64,000 bases of DNA, taken from Flaccisagitta enflata. Lineage: Eukaryota; Chaetognatha; Sagittoidea; Aphragmophora. Both the position numbers and the translations under genes were made by a program. The notes below the pieces were generated by a model. The model had not been told where the DNA came from and made no database searches. It was given only the letters and a program-made list of their open reading frames with translations. Of the stretch, positions 23,849 through 47,718 are shown piece by piece. The first letter of the stretch is position 1; each line of letters begins with the position of its first letter. The DNA is taken from assembly GCA_965153355.1 (NCBI GenBank), contig OZ231127.1, positions 69,688,001 to 69,752,000 of the forward strand. The letters are read 5' to 3'.

Positions 23849-24549
23849 GGGCAGCGGCCCCGAAGGGGATGAAGTCCTGTAGAACACAGGGGGACTTTCG
23901 TTCGTCCTGCCTGCAGAAGTGGATGAGATGCGATAGAGCGCTGACAGAAGGCCTTCTAGAGCCTAAATTGAGGTCTAAGAAGGCTGCTGCCAATTGAAAG
24001 ATGGGAGGGCTGACCTGAGGCTTAAGAGAGCTGGATTAGGGCTTGAAAGGTCAGAGGACTGATTTGAAGCCTGAGAGCAATGAATAGAGGCTTAGATAAC
24101 TGATTTGAGGCCTGAGAGGCCAGGTTTGAGGCTTGAGGATTTAGATTTGAGGCATTCAAAGCCTAATTTGAGACCTGAGAGGCTAGGTTTGAGGCCTGAG
24201 AGGATTGATTTGAGGCCTGAGAGGCCGGATTTGAGGCCTGAGAGGCTTGATTTGAGGCCTGAGAGGTTGGATTTGAGGCCTGAGAGGTTGGATTTGAGGC
24301 CTGAGAGGTTGGATTTGAGGCCTGAAAGGCTTGATTTGAGGCCGGATTTGAGGCCTGAGAGGCTTGATTTGAGGCCTGAGAGGCCAGATTTGGGGTCTGA
24401 GAGCGCAAGATTTGAGGTCTCAGAGGCCAGATTTAAGGCCTAAGAAGCCTGATGGGGGGGACGAACGGACGGACGGACAAACGAACAAACGGACAAACGA
24501 AAGTCCCCCTGTGTTCTACAGGACTTCGTCCCCTTCGGGGCCGCTGCCC
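23849..24549. mobile_element. Family A hairpin-capped element, best-preserved ends
   Basis: The left end GGGCAGCGGCCCCGAAGGGG and the next about 35 bp ('atgaagtcctgtagaacacagggggactttcg') are matched almost perfectly in reverse complement at 24498-24549. CGGCCCC-GAA-GGGG forms a tight hairpin. The interior array (24060-24440) has a unit of about 21 bp around GAGGCCTGAGAGGCTTGATT, about 17 units. A GGACGGAC/AACGAAC tetranucleotide run sits just inside the right end. No coding potential. Confidence 0.92.
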
Positions 24550-24648
24550 AAAAACCGCAAATTCAACAATTTTTCCTTATTTATTTAAACCAAAATGGGG
24601 AAAATTTTGTCGAAAAAAGGTGAGAGAAAGGCAGGATAAAAAGAACGA

Positions 24649-24907
24649 AACAAGGCCGGAGACCGGACCAATATGTAGTCGCTTGCGGGTAGGCAGGGGC
24701 AGCGATCTGAGTGGGCAGGAGCAGATGAGCTAGATTTAGAGGGGCAGTAGTCGGGCGGGGGCTGTACTGTGGATGGGCAGTGGGAATAATGCTCAGTAAT
24801 CAAAATTTCGGCTGATTTGAAATTTCACGCTTCCGACCTTTCCTCCTTCCCTCCTTCGGACGGACACATCCTCTTAGAGTAGAGAGTCGCTTAGCAAGCG
24901 ACTTAAA
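24649..24907 (-). mobile_element. Family B element (reverse)
   Basis: Starts ACAAGGCCGGAGACCGGACC, then 'gtagtcgcttgcgggtaggcaggggcag', and ends 'cctcttagagtagagagtcgcttagcaagcgacttaaaa', whose last part is a perfect short hairpin. Confidence 0.7.
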
Positions 24908-25881
24908 ATGTGAACCATTTCCAACTTTTTATGTAACTCGAAATTGGATGGAAATTGAACTTGTGTTTTTTTTCCAATGTCCGGGATGTGATGCCAAGAG
25001 AGTTGTCAAAAGAAAACAAAATAGAATGAAACCTAGAACACTTCGCCATATAAATCATTCGCTGTAATCAATTAATTGCGCCTCTTTTTTTATCCGGAGG
25101 ACAACACTTATTACCAATTTTCTGAAACCGTTTGTCCGGTTGGATGTAAATCGGTATAGGTGAACCTTTTACGGCCACAGGTGAAACCAAGTCATGGGCA
25201 ATGAAAAGAACAATGACACTGTACACAGACAAGAAAAAAGATATTCGGATAAGTCATTTTAAAACTAGAAAGTGATGATTTATTCATTCATTTATTTATT
25301 TACGAAAAAACAATCGTCTGGAGAAGAATACTAAATTCAATTGGAGAATTCGAGAATTGAAGAAAAACCGATTAGTTACTTTTACAATTTGTCCTCTGAC
25401 TGCTTCATCCCATAAATGTTCTTTAAATTTTCTTAACTTCAATTCAGGTGTGAAAATGAGATCCTACAAACGATCGACGTTTGTGATGCATAATCATTCA
25501 ATCAACCTTGAAGTGCCAATCAAAACATAAAAAAGCCAGAAAAAAAGCGTCATTGTAAATCTCTCAATACTCTTTTAACCGGATCCGTCTATTAAAACTT
25601 ACCATGAACATGCCTTGACCTTCGATTATAACATAAGGACGACCTTGGAGAAATTCAACCTTTGCATTCAATTTGATTCTTGCAAACCTCTACGTACAAT
25701 GAAACTAAAGCGATGTAAACCGGATTAGTTGAATTCGTCATAATCACATTCAGGACATATTATCAAAATGCGTTGACATTTGAGAAGAAGAGAAAACCTG
25801 ATTTTCTTGGAGGAAATCAAATCCCCTCACTTCCTTCTTTGACAATTTCTTGCTTCAACAACGTTCCCTACCAAAGAGAAA
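24908..25881. other. 5' flank of the receptor gene
   Basis: AT-rich. No exon resembling a class C ligand-binding domain and no TATA box at a fixed distance was recognised. A pyrimidine-rich stretch (25826-25874) ends CTACCAAAG four bases before the start ATG and could be a 3' splice site, so upstream exons cannot be excluded. Confidence 0.45.
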
Positions 25882-37629
<11,748 letters not shown>

Positions 37630-38858
37630 AGCGTCACGTTGCTACTACTTGTTGCTTCATGTTTGCGATATTTTTGTTAAAGCGTCATGTACTCATGTTT
37701 GATGTTGCTACTGAGTACTGATTGTTGCTGCAAGTCGATTTGCATGCAGTCATGTCTTCAAGGTATAGAATAACTAAGGAAGTTTTATACTTAATACAAA
37801 TAGCATTAAGGTAAATAGGCCAAAGTTATACCTGCATGGTGCAAGTTTTTAAAATTATGATCTTCCCAGTTTCCCAGTTAAGACAAGACTTTCTCGTAGA
37901 CTTGCTGTAGGTGTAACATTTCCAGGAATACACCATTTCATTTGTTTCTTAGTTTAATTAAACTGCTATGTCCTAACTTATATGGCAACTTATGGGCTGT
38001 CCACTGCTCGAGTACGTGTGCTATGCTGTAAAATACAACGACAGTGTATGAATACAACGACAGTGTATGAATTTGCGTCTCTCATGACTGAAGTTTCCGC
38101 TTCCAAAGAAAACTTAAGACAGTTTGGAGCATGTTTTTCTGTTTTCTTTAATCAAAATTTGAATCTCTGTAGACGACGATAGATTACACTCATCATTCAA
38201 CATTAAAGTTCAGTGTGACCATGCAGAGCTTTTATTTGGTTATGGCAATTTCTTTGGTCCGTGTTTTTGCCTTTTTGTTTTGAAATTGTTGATCTTTTAA
38301 TCTCCATGATTATTTAAGATAAAAGTAATGATGCATGAATGTTAATCAAGACACTTGGTGCTAGTTCTTGATTTCTTTGAGGCAGGTCTAGGAATCTTAT
38401 AGGGCAGCTAGACAGCATCGAAATGTAAATTTCTTATGCACTTTGTTAGTCTTTGAACAATTACCATCATGTTGGAAAGAGTCCTACTACCTAGGAAATA
38501 TGTTTGGCGACACCTTTAATGAGAGATAGCTCAACTTCCCGTTGAGATAAGTAAACAAAATTCATGAGCATTTTAATCTACGTCGATAAATCTACAATCT
38601 GAGCGCAATCTTGTTTTTGTGTGTCGAACCGTTTAAAAATGACAAATATTTGAATTTGCTCATATACTTTCAAAAACGGCGAAACAATTAGAATCTATTT
38701 ATTCCTCTACCCTTCCATCTTTGAAATGCTCTCAAATGTTACTAGAATATAAGAGAAACATGCAGAGTGCACGACTGGTTAGTTTTTGAGGTCTCATTAT
38801 AGGGTGCTACTTAATGTTTTACCTCATTTTCAATCGTATAATTGCTTAATTATTCTGA
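37630..38858. other. Receptor 3' UTR and flank
   Basis: AT-rich and without coding signs. ATTAAA near 38201 is the first plausible polyadenylation signal. A 19-bp direct repeat ('acgacagtgtatgaat') lies at 38038-38071. Confidence 0.45.
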
Positions 38859-38860
38859 TA

Positions 38861-40058
38861 CCAGGTCATCAGCCTGAGATGCCGGATAATATTAAGCTTT
38901 GACTCTAAAATGACATGTATCATGGATTTCGCACTGATTGTCTCTTATAAGATTCTGTATCAAAATTTCATCAAAATTGGTCAAGTAGTTTAGATTTTAC
39001 ATGTATTTAAGTAAAAGACTTCCTTTCTGCTTCTTCCATTTTTTGATGGGAAAATGGAGGAACAATGTTTTTCCCCATTCTCTCATTTTGCAATATTTTG
39101 AGCCAGAGACACAATAACAGTGGCAAAAAAAAAAACCGGACGCGGCGGTTTTTGATGCCCTTGACCGGCTCAGTCTCAACGAAAATACAAAAAATCAGCG
39201 ACCATTTGAAAGATCTTCGAAAGTTCTTCAAATCTAGACCAAGCAGAAAGTTTTAGCTCAAATCGTTTAGAAATGGCAACAGTTTGAAGTGAGCACCACC
39301 ATAATCTGTCAATAGAAGGAATTCTGTACTTGTAATTCTGTCTTTAAAAGCATATAAAACATATCTGACAAAAGGAAACTAAGAAAAATTTAGGAGAAAA
39401 TAAAAATACAACTCATTATCTACAAAATGGCGCCAAGCAGACATTTTTGAGTCAATCCGTTTAGAAATGGTAATCAAATAAAGACATTTAGTCCATGAAT
39501 TCAAGTTAGAAAAAAACGTCATATCTGGCAGATTTCAATTTGATACCCTTTTTTCAAATTAACATAACTTCTAGAGTTTTTAAGTTAGAATTTTGTTCAA
39601 CAACTCAAATCGAAGATTTTTTGAAGATCTTTAGAATGGTCAAAGATTTTATGTACTTTTTCAAAAGCAGCACCAAGTTATGATAGAAATAAGCAGAGTC
39701 CGGTTTTTTTTTTGGCCACTGTTATTAGACCTGAATAAAAGATGATTTGACAAATTTATGAACTACATAATTTTTTTTTCTTATACTAGACCATTAACAT
39801 ATTTCAAGCTCAAACTGTTCATAAAAGAGAGAAATTTTAAAATGCTCTCTTTCAGTTTCACAATCTTTATTGAAAATTCTGCTATTGAGATAAACTTCAA
39901 AGACTGCAAAATTTGAAGTTAATGACCAATTTCTAAAAAATCTTGAGACAAAAGTATCAATCTGGCATCTTTAAGAGACAATCAGTATAAAATCCAAAAT
40001 ATGTCGCATCTCTGAGCAAAAGCTTAACAGAACCTGGTATCCCAAGCTGATGACCCCC
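38861..40058. mobile_element. Family D inverted-repeat element, copy 2, carrying a nested insertion
   Basis: The left end CCAGGTCATCAGCCTGAGAT and right end 'cccaagctgatgacc' match 11763-12365, and the body is similar ('ggtcaagtagtttagatttt', 'gagccagagacaca'). TA precedes the left end; the right terminus is eroded. Relative to copy 1 it carries an extra 606 bp (39117-39722). Confidence 0.85.
39117..39722. mobile_element. Nested Tc1/mariner-type mini element
   Basis: Ends ACAGTGGCAAAAAAAAAAAC and its complement, flanked by TA on both sides (39115-39116 and 39723-39724). Removing it and one TA recreates the sequence seen in family D copy 1. The interior is AT-rich with no transposase frame. 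A similar end (ACTATGGCAAAAAAAAAAAA) after TA is at 63058. Confidence 0.9.
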
Positions 40059-40283
40059 TTGTTTTTCTTGCAAGCAGTAATACTGCAGATCTGGTTAAAA
40101 ATGGCTAATGGTCACTTTTCTAAGCCATTTTTATTCGTAAGCCATTTTCAGCCCTGAAATGAATCACCCTTGTATGGCCTTAATCGATGGCAGTGAAGAT
40201 TTCAAAGATACGTAGTGAAGGACACTTGAAAGATGCTGTGCGATTGTTGTTGCGGAGATGGGATGCGGGCAGGGGTGTATATA

Positions 40284-40714
40284 CACTTTTTTTTTTTATA
40301 AGAGACCAGTTTATAAGAGACATGAGCCTGAGATTTGCCAAAATTTTAAGAACAAAATAAGAAACAGCCCAGGCTGAGATTTAGTCTTGGCCGTTTTCAA
40401 AAGAACTTTTTTTTTTAGTTTTTATTTAAAACTTGAATTGTATTCAAATTTTTCAGAAATATAAGTTTTTTATCATTAAAAATGACTTCTTTTTCAAGTT
40501 TGCCTATGAATCAGGCATCTAAAAAAAAACCATAATGATTATCAAGTTTAAGATACAATTATTATAAATAGGGTATTTTTATACAATTTATATATTTGTA
40601 AACATCGAAAAAATTAAGAACACTTTAAGAGAATTTCAGGCTGAACACGGCTGAGAATTTAAGAACACCCAGGCTGATTCCAAAAAAGTTGTCTCTTATA
40701 AAAAAAAAAAAGTG
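40284..40714. mobile_element. TA-flanked element with long A/T inverted ends
   Basis: CACTTTTTTTTTTTATAAGA on the left is mirrored on the right ending AAAAGTG, with TA at 40282-40283 and 40715-40716. GTCTCTTATAA follows the A-tract in both ends. The interior (431 bp in total) has 'cccaggctgaga/tt' motifs and no gene. Confidence 0.85.
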
Positions 40715-41200
40715 TAGCTGCACGACCGTTGATTTCTTCCCACCCTTGGTCCTCTGATTTTCTTTCCCTCAGGGTCAAATAACATTTTATTTTTTCCCCA
40801 TATACCCCTGTTGAAATAATGTTTTGGTATAAACAATATAAAATAGTGATGTGGTGACTAAATATTACTTTTTAGTACTGCCCAAAGTGTGATATCTTAT
40901 AGATTTTTCATATTTTGGTTTTTCTATCCATTGATTTCCTTCCTCATTTCCAAATCCTTTCATTTTACTTCCCCCACCCTTGCCAGGGGGGGGGGGAATA
41001 TGAAACTATTTACAGGCCTGGATGCGGGCCATTTTCTAGGCTAGATGTACACTGTACAGTCTTTAAGTACGTTTGTAACATGTCTTTTGTTTTCTCTTTT
41101 TTGTCTTTTCTATCTCAATTCTCGAGGTGGTGTTGATGTACTTCCTTGAAAGGTATGCATTTTGACAGAAAACAAAAAGGGCAAGAATTTGGTCTCATCG

Positions 41201-41360
41201 ACGTAATTTCACTACACACTTTTAAAGTCTTTTTAGTCGCGAGCTACGCGACTCTACACCCCGCTTTGTTGGTCCGTCGGACGTAATTTCACTACACACT
41301 TTTAAAGTCTTTTTAGTCGCGAGCTACGCGACTCAACACCCCGCTTTGTTGGTCCGCTTT
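41201..41360 (+). repeat. 80-bp perfect-period tandem duplication at a family B start
   Basis: 41201-41280 and 41281-41360 are nearly identical; the clearest difference is CTCTACACC against CTCAACACC. Each contains the family B head 'ttttagtcgcgagctacgcgact'. The second unit continues into the family B body ('ctgcccaggtgccc', 'cccacccgcacgtggc') to about 41440. This is a recent duplication of flank plus element head. Confidence 0.9.
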
Positions 41361-41440
41361 TTGAGCATACGGCTCCTGCCCAGGTGCCCTAGTGACCTTC
41401 TCCAGCACTGCTCCTCCCCACCCGCACGTGGCTAGGGTAG

Positions 41441-42823
41441 CAAATTGACCTTTTCCTAGTAATGCCTTTTTTAATTCAATTTGATTTTGTTGACAAACTA
41501 TTCAACTCAGACCCATGAAATTTTGACACAAAAACTGTCAAACATAGTACTTAAAGAGAAAATTGATTCCCGGTCATGAAAATGAAGCATCTTGGAGTAA
41601 AAGCTTATTACTTTTTTCTTTTTGACGATGTTCCCACTGTAGCGTTAAAGATTCTTTATCTTTATTGATAGCTTATCATATTCAATGAAATGATTAAATT
41701 TCATTCTAGTACGAGATTATCTTTTATGAAGTTATGAACTAATAGAAGTATAAATCATACAGTAACAGATAATTGGTCGAAATTTAGAAGAGAGTTCTGT
41801 GCAACGTTCTTTTGTTTTCTTTATGAATCTTTTCAAAATTTGCTATATCTTTTTGCTGCAATCTGAGCCTGGGCATGTTCTTAAAATGTTGTTATTTTTA
41901 TCGCTTTATCTGAGGCTGATGTTCATGTGAACAGAGTTTTTAGACAAAATACAGTGTTTAGTGCTTAGTTTATGAGAATCTTCACTGTGCAGGTAAGAAC
42001 ATAGTGATTAGAATCACTTCAAAACCTTTGCACCACACAAGAATTCATGGAAAACATTCTTTTATGCTCTAGTTTTATTTTACTTTTTGCTCTATTTTAC
42101 TCCATACTTATTTTTACACTCTACTCTGCTTTATGATCAAATTCGCTGATTAGAATACACTTTTTTAAGGTTGGATAAATGTACAGTAGATCTCGTTTAG
42201 ACTTGAGATGATGGGGGGCAAGCATTGTGGAAAAACAAATGAAGTGATATTTGGATCAAAAACTAATCAAAGGATGCTTAATTCCCTTTGACAGCTGGCT
42301 GCTATGAAAAATTTTCTCCTCCTCCTCCTTCTCCTCCTCCTCCGTCCCTCCCCCCTCATTCAAGTAAAATCTGTACTTAAAATTCATAATAGTCCGAATT
42401 GCGTTTCTCTTGGTTACGTTTTTGCGGGATGTAACTGCATGTATGTGACGATGAAAAAACTGAAGTAATGGGAGAGCCGATCCCGGATCCATTTTTTATT
42501 CAATCGGAATAGATTTGAGAACAATGTTAATGGCACGCGCACTCAATTTCAAAGAAGAATGTAAATTAAATATGTTCATCATTCCTTTCTATCGCCCCCT
42601 CTATTTTACGTCTCTCCCTAAAATAATATCACACACTATGTTGAAAAAACAATTATTTTTAGTTTATCTTAAGATCGTAAAATAATCTTTACTGAAAAGA
42701 AACCTTGGAGAGGATAGGGCCAATTCATATCTATAGGCCCACGGTGTCTCAATAATGGACGAGCGCTAATGAGAGCTTTTTTAAAAAAGAAATTTTAGTG
42801 TTTCACACGCACCATTTCCTTAT
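41441..42823. other. 3' flank of the lectin-like gene
   Basis: AT-rich. A minus-strand open frame at 42256-42492 contains a Glu run from a CTC repeat and shows no domain. No AATAAA was found close to the lectin stop on the minus strand. Confidence 0.4.
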
Positions 42824-43056
42824 TCACAAGCATGCCATCCAGGAGGTATACATATAACCCCGGCCATAGGTTCCAATGACGGCTGATGAATTTGTGACTT
42901 TGCGGACAAATGCGCCACAATAATCTCCCACGGAACAAGAAGCGGCGGAGGCGACAACCGTGGGATTTCTTGGGAACGTATATCCAAAATCAATCGTCTT
43001 CTTAACATCTTGACCTTTGTCGGCGTAATATCTATCCCCGACACAGACTTTTTCAG
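42824..43056 (-). CDS. Lectin-like gene exon 3: C-terminal domain
   Basis: Acceptor TCATTATCCTCCAG|CT. The frame fixed by exon 2 reads EKVCVGDRYYADKGQDVKKT, then IDFGYTFPRNPTVV and on to TSWMACL, stop TGA at 42826-42824. Composition and conserved-looking residues support coding in this frame rather than the alternative open frame. Confidence 0.72.
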
Positions 43057-44268
43057 CTGGAGGATAATGATAACAAGGCCAAGTAGGTCAATAAGGTGCG
43101 ACGTGTTGATCGTCGAACGAATGCGTTACAGACAGACCAACCAACCAACCGACGGACAGAGCCAGTTATAGAGGTGCTTTGTCGCACCTAAAAAGCAACT
43201 AGTCCATGAGAAGTTGAGAGCAACCTCGCGTTTGCTAGAAATTTCAAATGACACGGATTGAAAAGTGAACGAGAGACGCTCAAACAAGCTTTTCGCACAT
43301 TCAAAATTGATTCATACGATCTTAGGAATAAAAGGAAAAATGAAAAACTTCTTATGGATTGTCAAACAGACCGACGGACCGACCGATAAAGGGACAATGT
43401 GATCTATTGACACACAGATTCTCGGTGCACACGACTAAAACTATGTGTAGCTTTCTAGCTCCACTTTCTTGAAAGGGAACTAATAAACATGTTTTTATCA
43501 GCCAAATCTTAGTTCTTACTTATCAAAAAGTCGTTGATCTCCGCCTTGATAAACTTCTTCAATTCCAGCTCCAAGCTGTCGTTGCGTCCTCTCGAAACAA
43601 TGGAGTTCTGGAGCTCGGTTTGGATGACTTTCTTCATGTTCAACTTCTCGCGCTGATCGTTTTGTCGGGCCGCTTTCTTGGACTCCAATTCGACGTGACG
43701 TAACTTATGGTGAAGTCTTCGGTTTTGGTCGTGTAGATACAGTATTTTTCGATTTTGCATGGTGTTTTCCTCGTTTTGCTTCTTTACTTGCTGGCGAAGT
43801 TCTTGATCATCTTCCGCGAGACGTTCGGTTTCCCTTTGAAACATTTCCCGCATTTCTTTTCTTTCCTTTGCTAAAATCTTCATAAGGCTTTCGTCTCCTA
43901 TGATAAAGTGGGGAAAGAAAAAAAAAATCAATGTATTAGTTATTTGACTTAAAGAACTAGATCAAAAAATATCGAATAGATCAAAAAGCGGAAATGTCCC
44001 TTAGAAAAAAAGGAACAAACAAAAACACAATAAGATGATGTTTGCTGCTTGTCGTCGGCGTCAGGATTAGGGTAAAGAAAAACTACCTATTTCAGATTTG
44101 CTTCATGTCAAAGCACCACTAACAAACAGTGGCTCCCATGGCTTTAGGATGACGATATATGATCGATGATTGATATTATTTGTTACAAAGGATTGACATA
44201 CCTTCATTCACGGCAGAAATCGCAGCAAAAACGGCGATGGAAACGAACAACTTTAAAATCGTCTTCAT
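42824..44268 (-). CDS. Secreted coiled-coil protein with H-type-lectin-like C-terminus, three exons
   Basis: Joining (minus) 44268-44202, 43897-43520 and 43056-42824 gives 225 aa, and both introns are phase 1. Residues 1-19 are a signal peptide (MKTILK, then LFVSIAVFAAISAV). Residues about 25-145 are charged heptad-like helix with Leu/Met/Val repeats, a probable coiled coil for oligomerisation. Residues about 153-225 form a compact domain: an FGYTFPRNPTVVAS strand, Cys189/Cys195, the sequon NSS (204) and a C-terminal TSWMACL. The FP..P.VV.S...W.A pattern is that of H-type lectin domains (Helix pomatia agglutinin type). Known: these bind N-acetylgalactosamine-type sugars as oligomers. Inference: an extracellular sugar-binding, perhaps defence-related protein. 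Exon 2 has an open frame running eight bases past its donor to a TAA at 43509, which would give a truncated 151-aa form if intron 2 were retained. The lectin call is less sure than the gene. Confidence 0.75.
43096..43435 (-). mobile_element. Family B fragments in lectin intron 2
   Basis: 'gaccaaccaaccaaccgacggac..agttatagaggtgctttgtcgcacctaaaaag' (to about 43195) matches the family B head in reverse. A second remnant with 'gaccgacggaccgaccgataaa..cacacgactaaaac' lies at 43370-43440. Confidence 0.55.
43520..43897 (-). CDS. Lectin-like gene exon 2: coiled coil
   Basis: Acceptor CCACTTTATCATAG|GA after a T-rich tract; donor GATAA|GTAAGA at 43519. It encodes DESLMKILAKERKEMREMFQ through KKFIKAEINDFLI. 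Confidence 0.8.
44202..44268 (-). CDS. Lectin-like gene exon 1: signal peptide
   Basis: ATG in the context TTCAACATGAAG; 22 codons plus one base. Donor GAAG|GTATGT. Confidence 0.8.
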
Positions 44269-44624
44269 GTTGAAATTTTCAGCTTTGAGTTGCGTTCGGA
44301 AGTGAGTACAGACCCAATGTAAGGTTTCTGTTTTTGTTTTGATACACGTGAAGACACTCGCGGGAAAGAAAAAAATCGCTACGACCGTCAATCAAGGTGT
44401 ATACTACTTAGTCGCGCAATCTTTAAGACAAACACTTGTCGACAAATGTGTTTGGGGAAAACGCTCACGGACAAACGTTATCGACAAAAGTCACGGGCGC
44501 TGTTACGACAGACGCGACGGGAATGACTTCATGCGTTGAAGATGACGAAGCCCTGACTAATACCCGCAAAACAAAACAAAAATAGATTTATGGAAGCGAA
44601 AACACCCATTACAAAAGATGACAA

Positions 44625-45352
<728 letters not shown>

Positions 45353-46660
45353 CCAAAAGAAAAACAACGATTCGAAAAAAACAACAACAGACTATTTGTT
45401 CTGAAGATACATAAACTAATGCATGTAAGAGTGCATGTCTATCAGTTAGTACATTTGTTTTTTGACGAGTCAGTTTTATGTTTTCTTTTCTGTCCCTGGT
45501 TTAAAAGGCCCTTGTCTAAATATGCTTCCTAACTCCTATGCCCCGAACCCTTACTGCTTTTGTTTTCTGATTAATTTGTTTCTGTTTTGTTTTGCATTAG
45601 ACAGAAAAGAATTAGGAAGCCGGAACCTTTCCTATGCATACATATTGTCATCAATTTTCGTACAGTTTTCATGTTCATACATGTATTAATACATCTAGCT
45701 AACTTTCAAGCTACTTGATAGAATATTCTAGCTAACTCTAGCGGTTTTTTGGGCCTAAATAGCGAATTTTTTTCAGTCAGAGTTAGCACCAGAGCTAATT
45801 TGGATCATTTATGCCCACTCATTTATAAATAATCACATAGTATCGATATTTTCATACATTGTCGATAACAACTCAACGATTCTAAGTCGCGTGCACGCTA
45901 CTTTAAAACCCGCAATGTCGATCGGTTGGTCGGTCCGTCGATTGGTTAGTCGGTCAGTCAGTTGGATAGTCTGTAGGTCTATCGGTCTCTGTTTGCTTTT
46001 GATTGCACAAGCGCGAATAAAGTACGACTAAAGCTAACACATGTGCAAAAATTAGGCGGAAAATGTAAAGATGTAGTTTCCATAATAAGAATAGCTCCAG
46101 TAACATAAAATTTGGACTGAAGATAGCTATTTGGTGGTATTTTTGGGTAGTAAAAAGATTTGATTTCGATTCAATTTATATGATGCCTAATTCAACTCTC
46201 ATGTCATAATTGCGATATCAAAATGTTGCAGATTTTTCCCATGTTTATGCTTCCAAAAGTTGCTCATCATTACAAGGCATTTATAGCACCCTGCGAGGAA
46301 AAAGAATAGCAAATGTGTCAGATATTTGAAGGGTAGAGTATCAAGAACTAAACTGACTCTGGAAGTGTGCAGTTTTTGCCCCATAGGATGGTCAATCCTG
46401 AACTACATGCAGTTGAATAAAATGAAGAAAAAATTCAATTCTGAAATTGTTGCCCTAGAGGATTTACTGGCAAATCACCATAGAACGAGGTTTGCAGGAC
46501 ATTAAAGCCGTGCCCAATTTTCCAAATTCATGAAATAAGGCACATTAGTTCATTTGAGGGAGTTTTATGGGTTTTGATAGCAGTTGCAACACTTAATCTG
46601 TATTCAAACAATCCTTTTCCGCCTAATTTTTGCACATGTGTTACATCTATCATCCACCAA
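45353..46660. other. Intergenic
   Basis: AT-rich. A partial family B head lies at 45882-45985 ('taagtcgcgtgcacgctact', then GGTCGGTCCG repeats). No gene recognised. Confidence 0.45.
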
Positions 46661-46664
46661 CCTT

Positions 46665-46667
<3 letters not shown>

Positions 46668-46717
<50 letters not shown>
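46668..46717. repeat. (ATCT)n microsatellite
   Basis: About 12 ATCT units. Confidence 0.96.
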
Positions 46718-46869
46718 AGCAAGGGCGTCAATGTTTCTTTCAACAAAAAGAAATAGTACTTTGATCAGGCATGCTCAAGATAAATGGTCTTCATCACTGA
46801 ACAAGCCCAACAGGCCAACAGTCGCGTGCTTCGTTTTACAGTAACACACACAACTGCATGCATACATAC

Positions 46870-47053
46870 TCCTTTCCTTCCTTCCTTTCTTCTTTCCTTC
46901 CCTCCCTTCCTTCCTTCCCTCTATCCCTCCTTCCTTTCTTCCTCCCTTCCTTCCTTCAGCTTCCTTCCTTCCTTCCCTCCTTCCTTCCTTCCTTCCTTCC
47001 ATTCTTTCCTTCCTTCTTGCCTCCCTCCCTCCCTCCCTCCCTCCCTCCCTCTT

Positions 47054-47152
<99 letters not shown>

Positions 47153-47155
47153 TCT
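46870..47155. repeat. (TTCC)n followed by (CT)n
   Basis: TTCC/TCCC variants (46870-47055), then about 50 CT units. The plus strand is wholly pyrimidine over nearly 300 bp. Confidence 0.96.
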
Positions 47156-47232
47156 CATGATTTCGGCAATATTTTCTCTAGATTGACTTTCGTTGTTTTT
47201 GCTTCCGATTCTGTTCTGCGCGTGCCAAATTC

Positions 47233-47575
47233 CATTCAACGAATTCCATCATTCAACGAATTCCATCATAACGAATTCTAGCGAATTCCATTGTCTAACG
47301 AATTCCATCGTGACATATTCCATTACAACAAATTCCATCAAAGCAAATTTCATCGTTCAACGAATTCCATAGTAACAAATTCTAACGAATTCCATCGCAA
47401 AAGTTCCATTAAAACGAATTTCATCAAAACGAATTTCATCATTCAATGAATTCCATTGTATCAAATTCCAACGAATTCCATCATCCAACGATTCCATGGT
47501 AACGAATTCCATCAGAACAAATTCCATCAGAACAAATTTCATCAAAACATGTTCCTCTCAGATGAATTTTGCACG
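47233..47575. repeat. Degenerate minisatellite, AACGAATTCCATC unit
   Basis: About 20 units of 13-17 bp around AACGAATTCCATC(A/G)T with substitutions, drifting to AACAAATTTCATC and ending in related 'caatttNaatNaaaat' sequence. Confidence 0.88.
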
Positions 47576-47718
47576 GACAATTTCAATGAAAATAAACGTT
47601 ATCCAAACAAGTTTAATTGAAATAGTTATCCAAACAATTTTGATTAGAATAGTTACTATCAAAATGAAGTTTTGACCTACATATTGTCTTGGCCCTTGAG
47701 CTAAAGAAATAAATGTTT

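Noticed and set aside
24060-24440. Array of regularly spaced 21-bp units considered as a CRISPR array
   Set aside because: Units are contiguous with no unique spacers of constant length, and the genome is eukaryotic. It is a minisatellite inside a family A element.
24105-24443. 112-aa frame of RPERLDL repeats
   Set aside because: The period is fixed by the 21-bp minisatellite, so the frame stays open for trivial reasons. No start context or neighbouring exon.
42820-43044. 74-aa frame MSGIDITPTKVKMLRRRLIL on the minus strand
   Set aside because: It overlaps exon 3 of the lectin-like gene in another frame. The exon 3 frame is the one fixed by splice phase and it gives a domain-like sequence.
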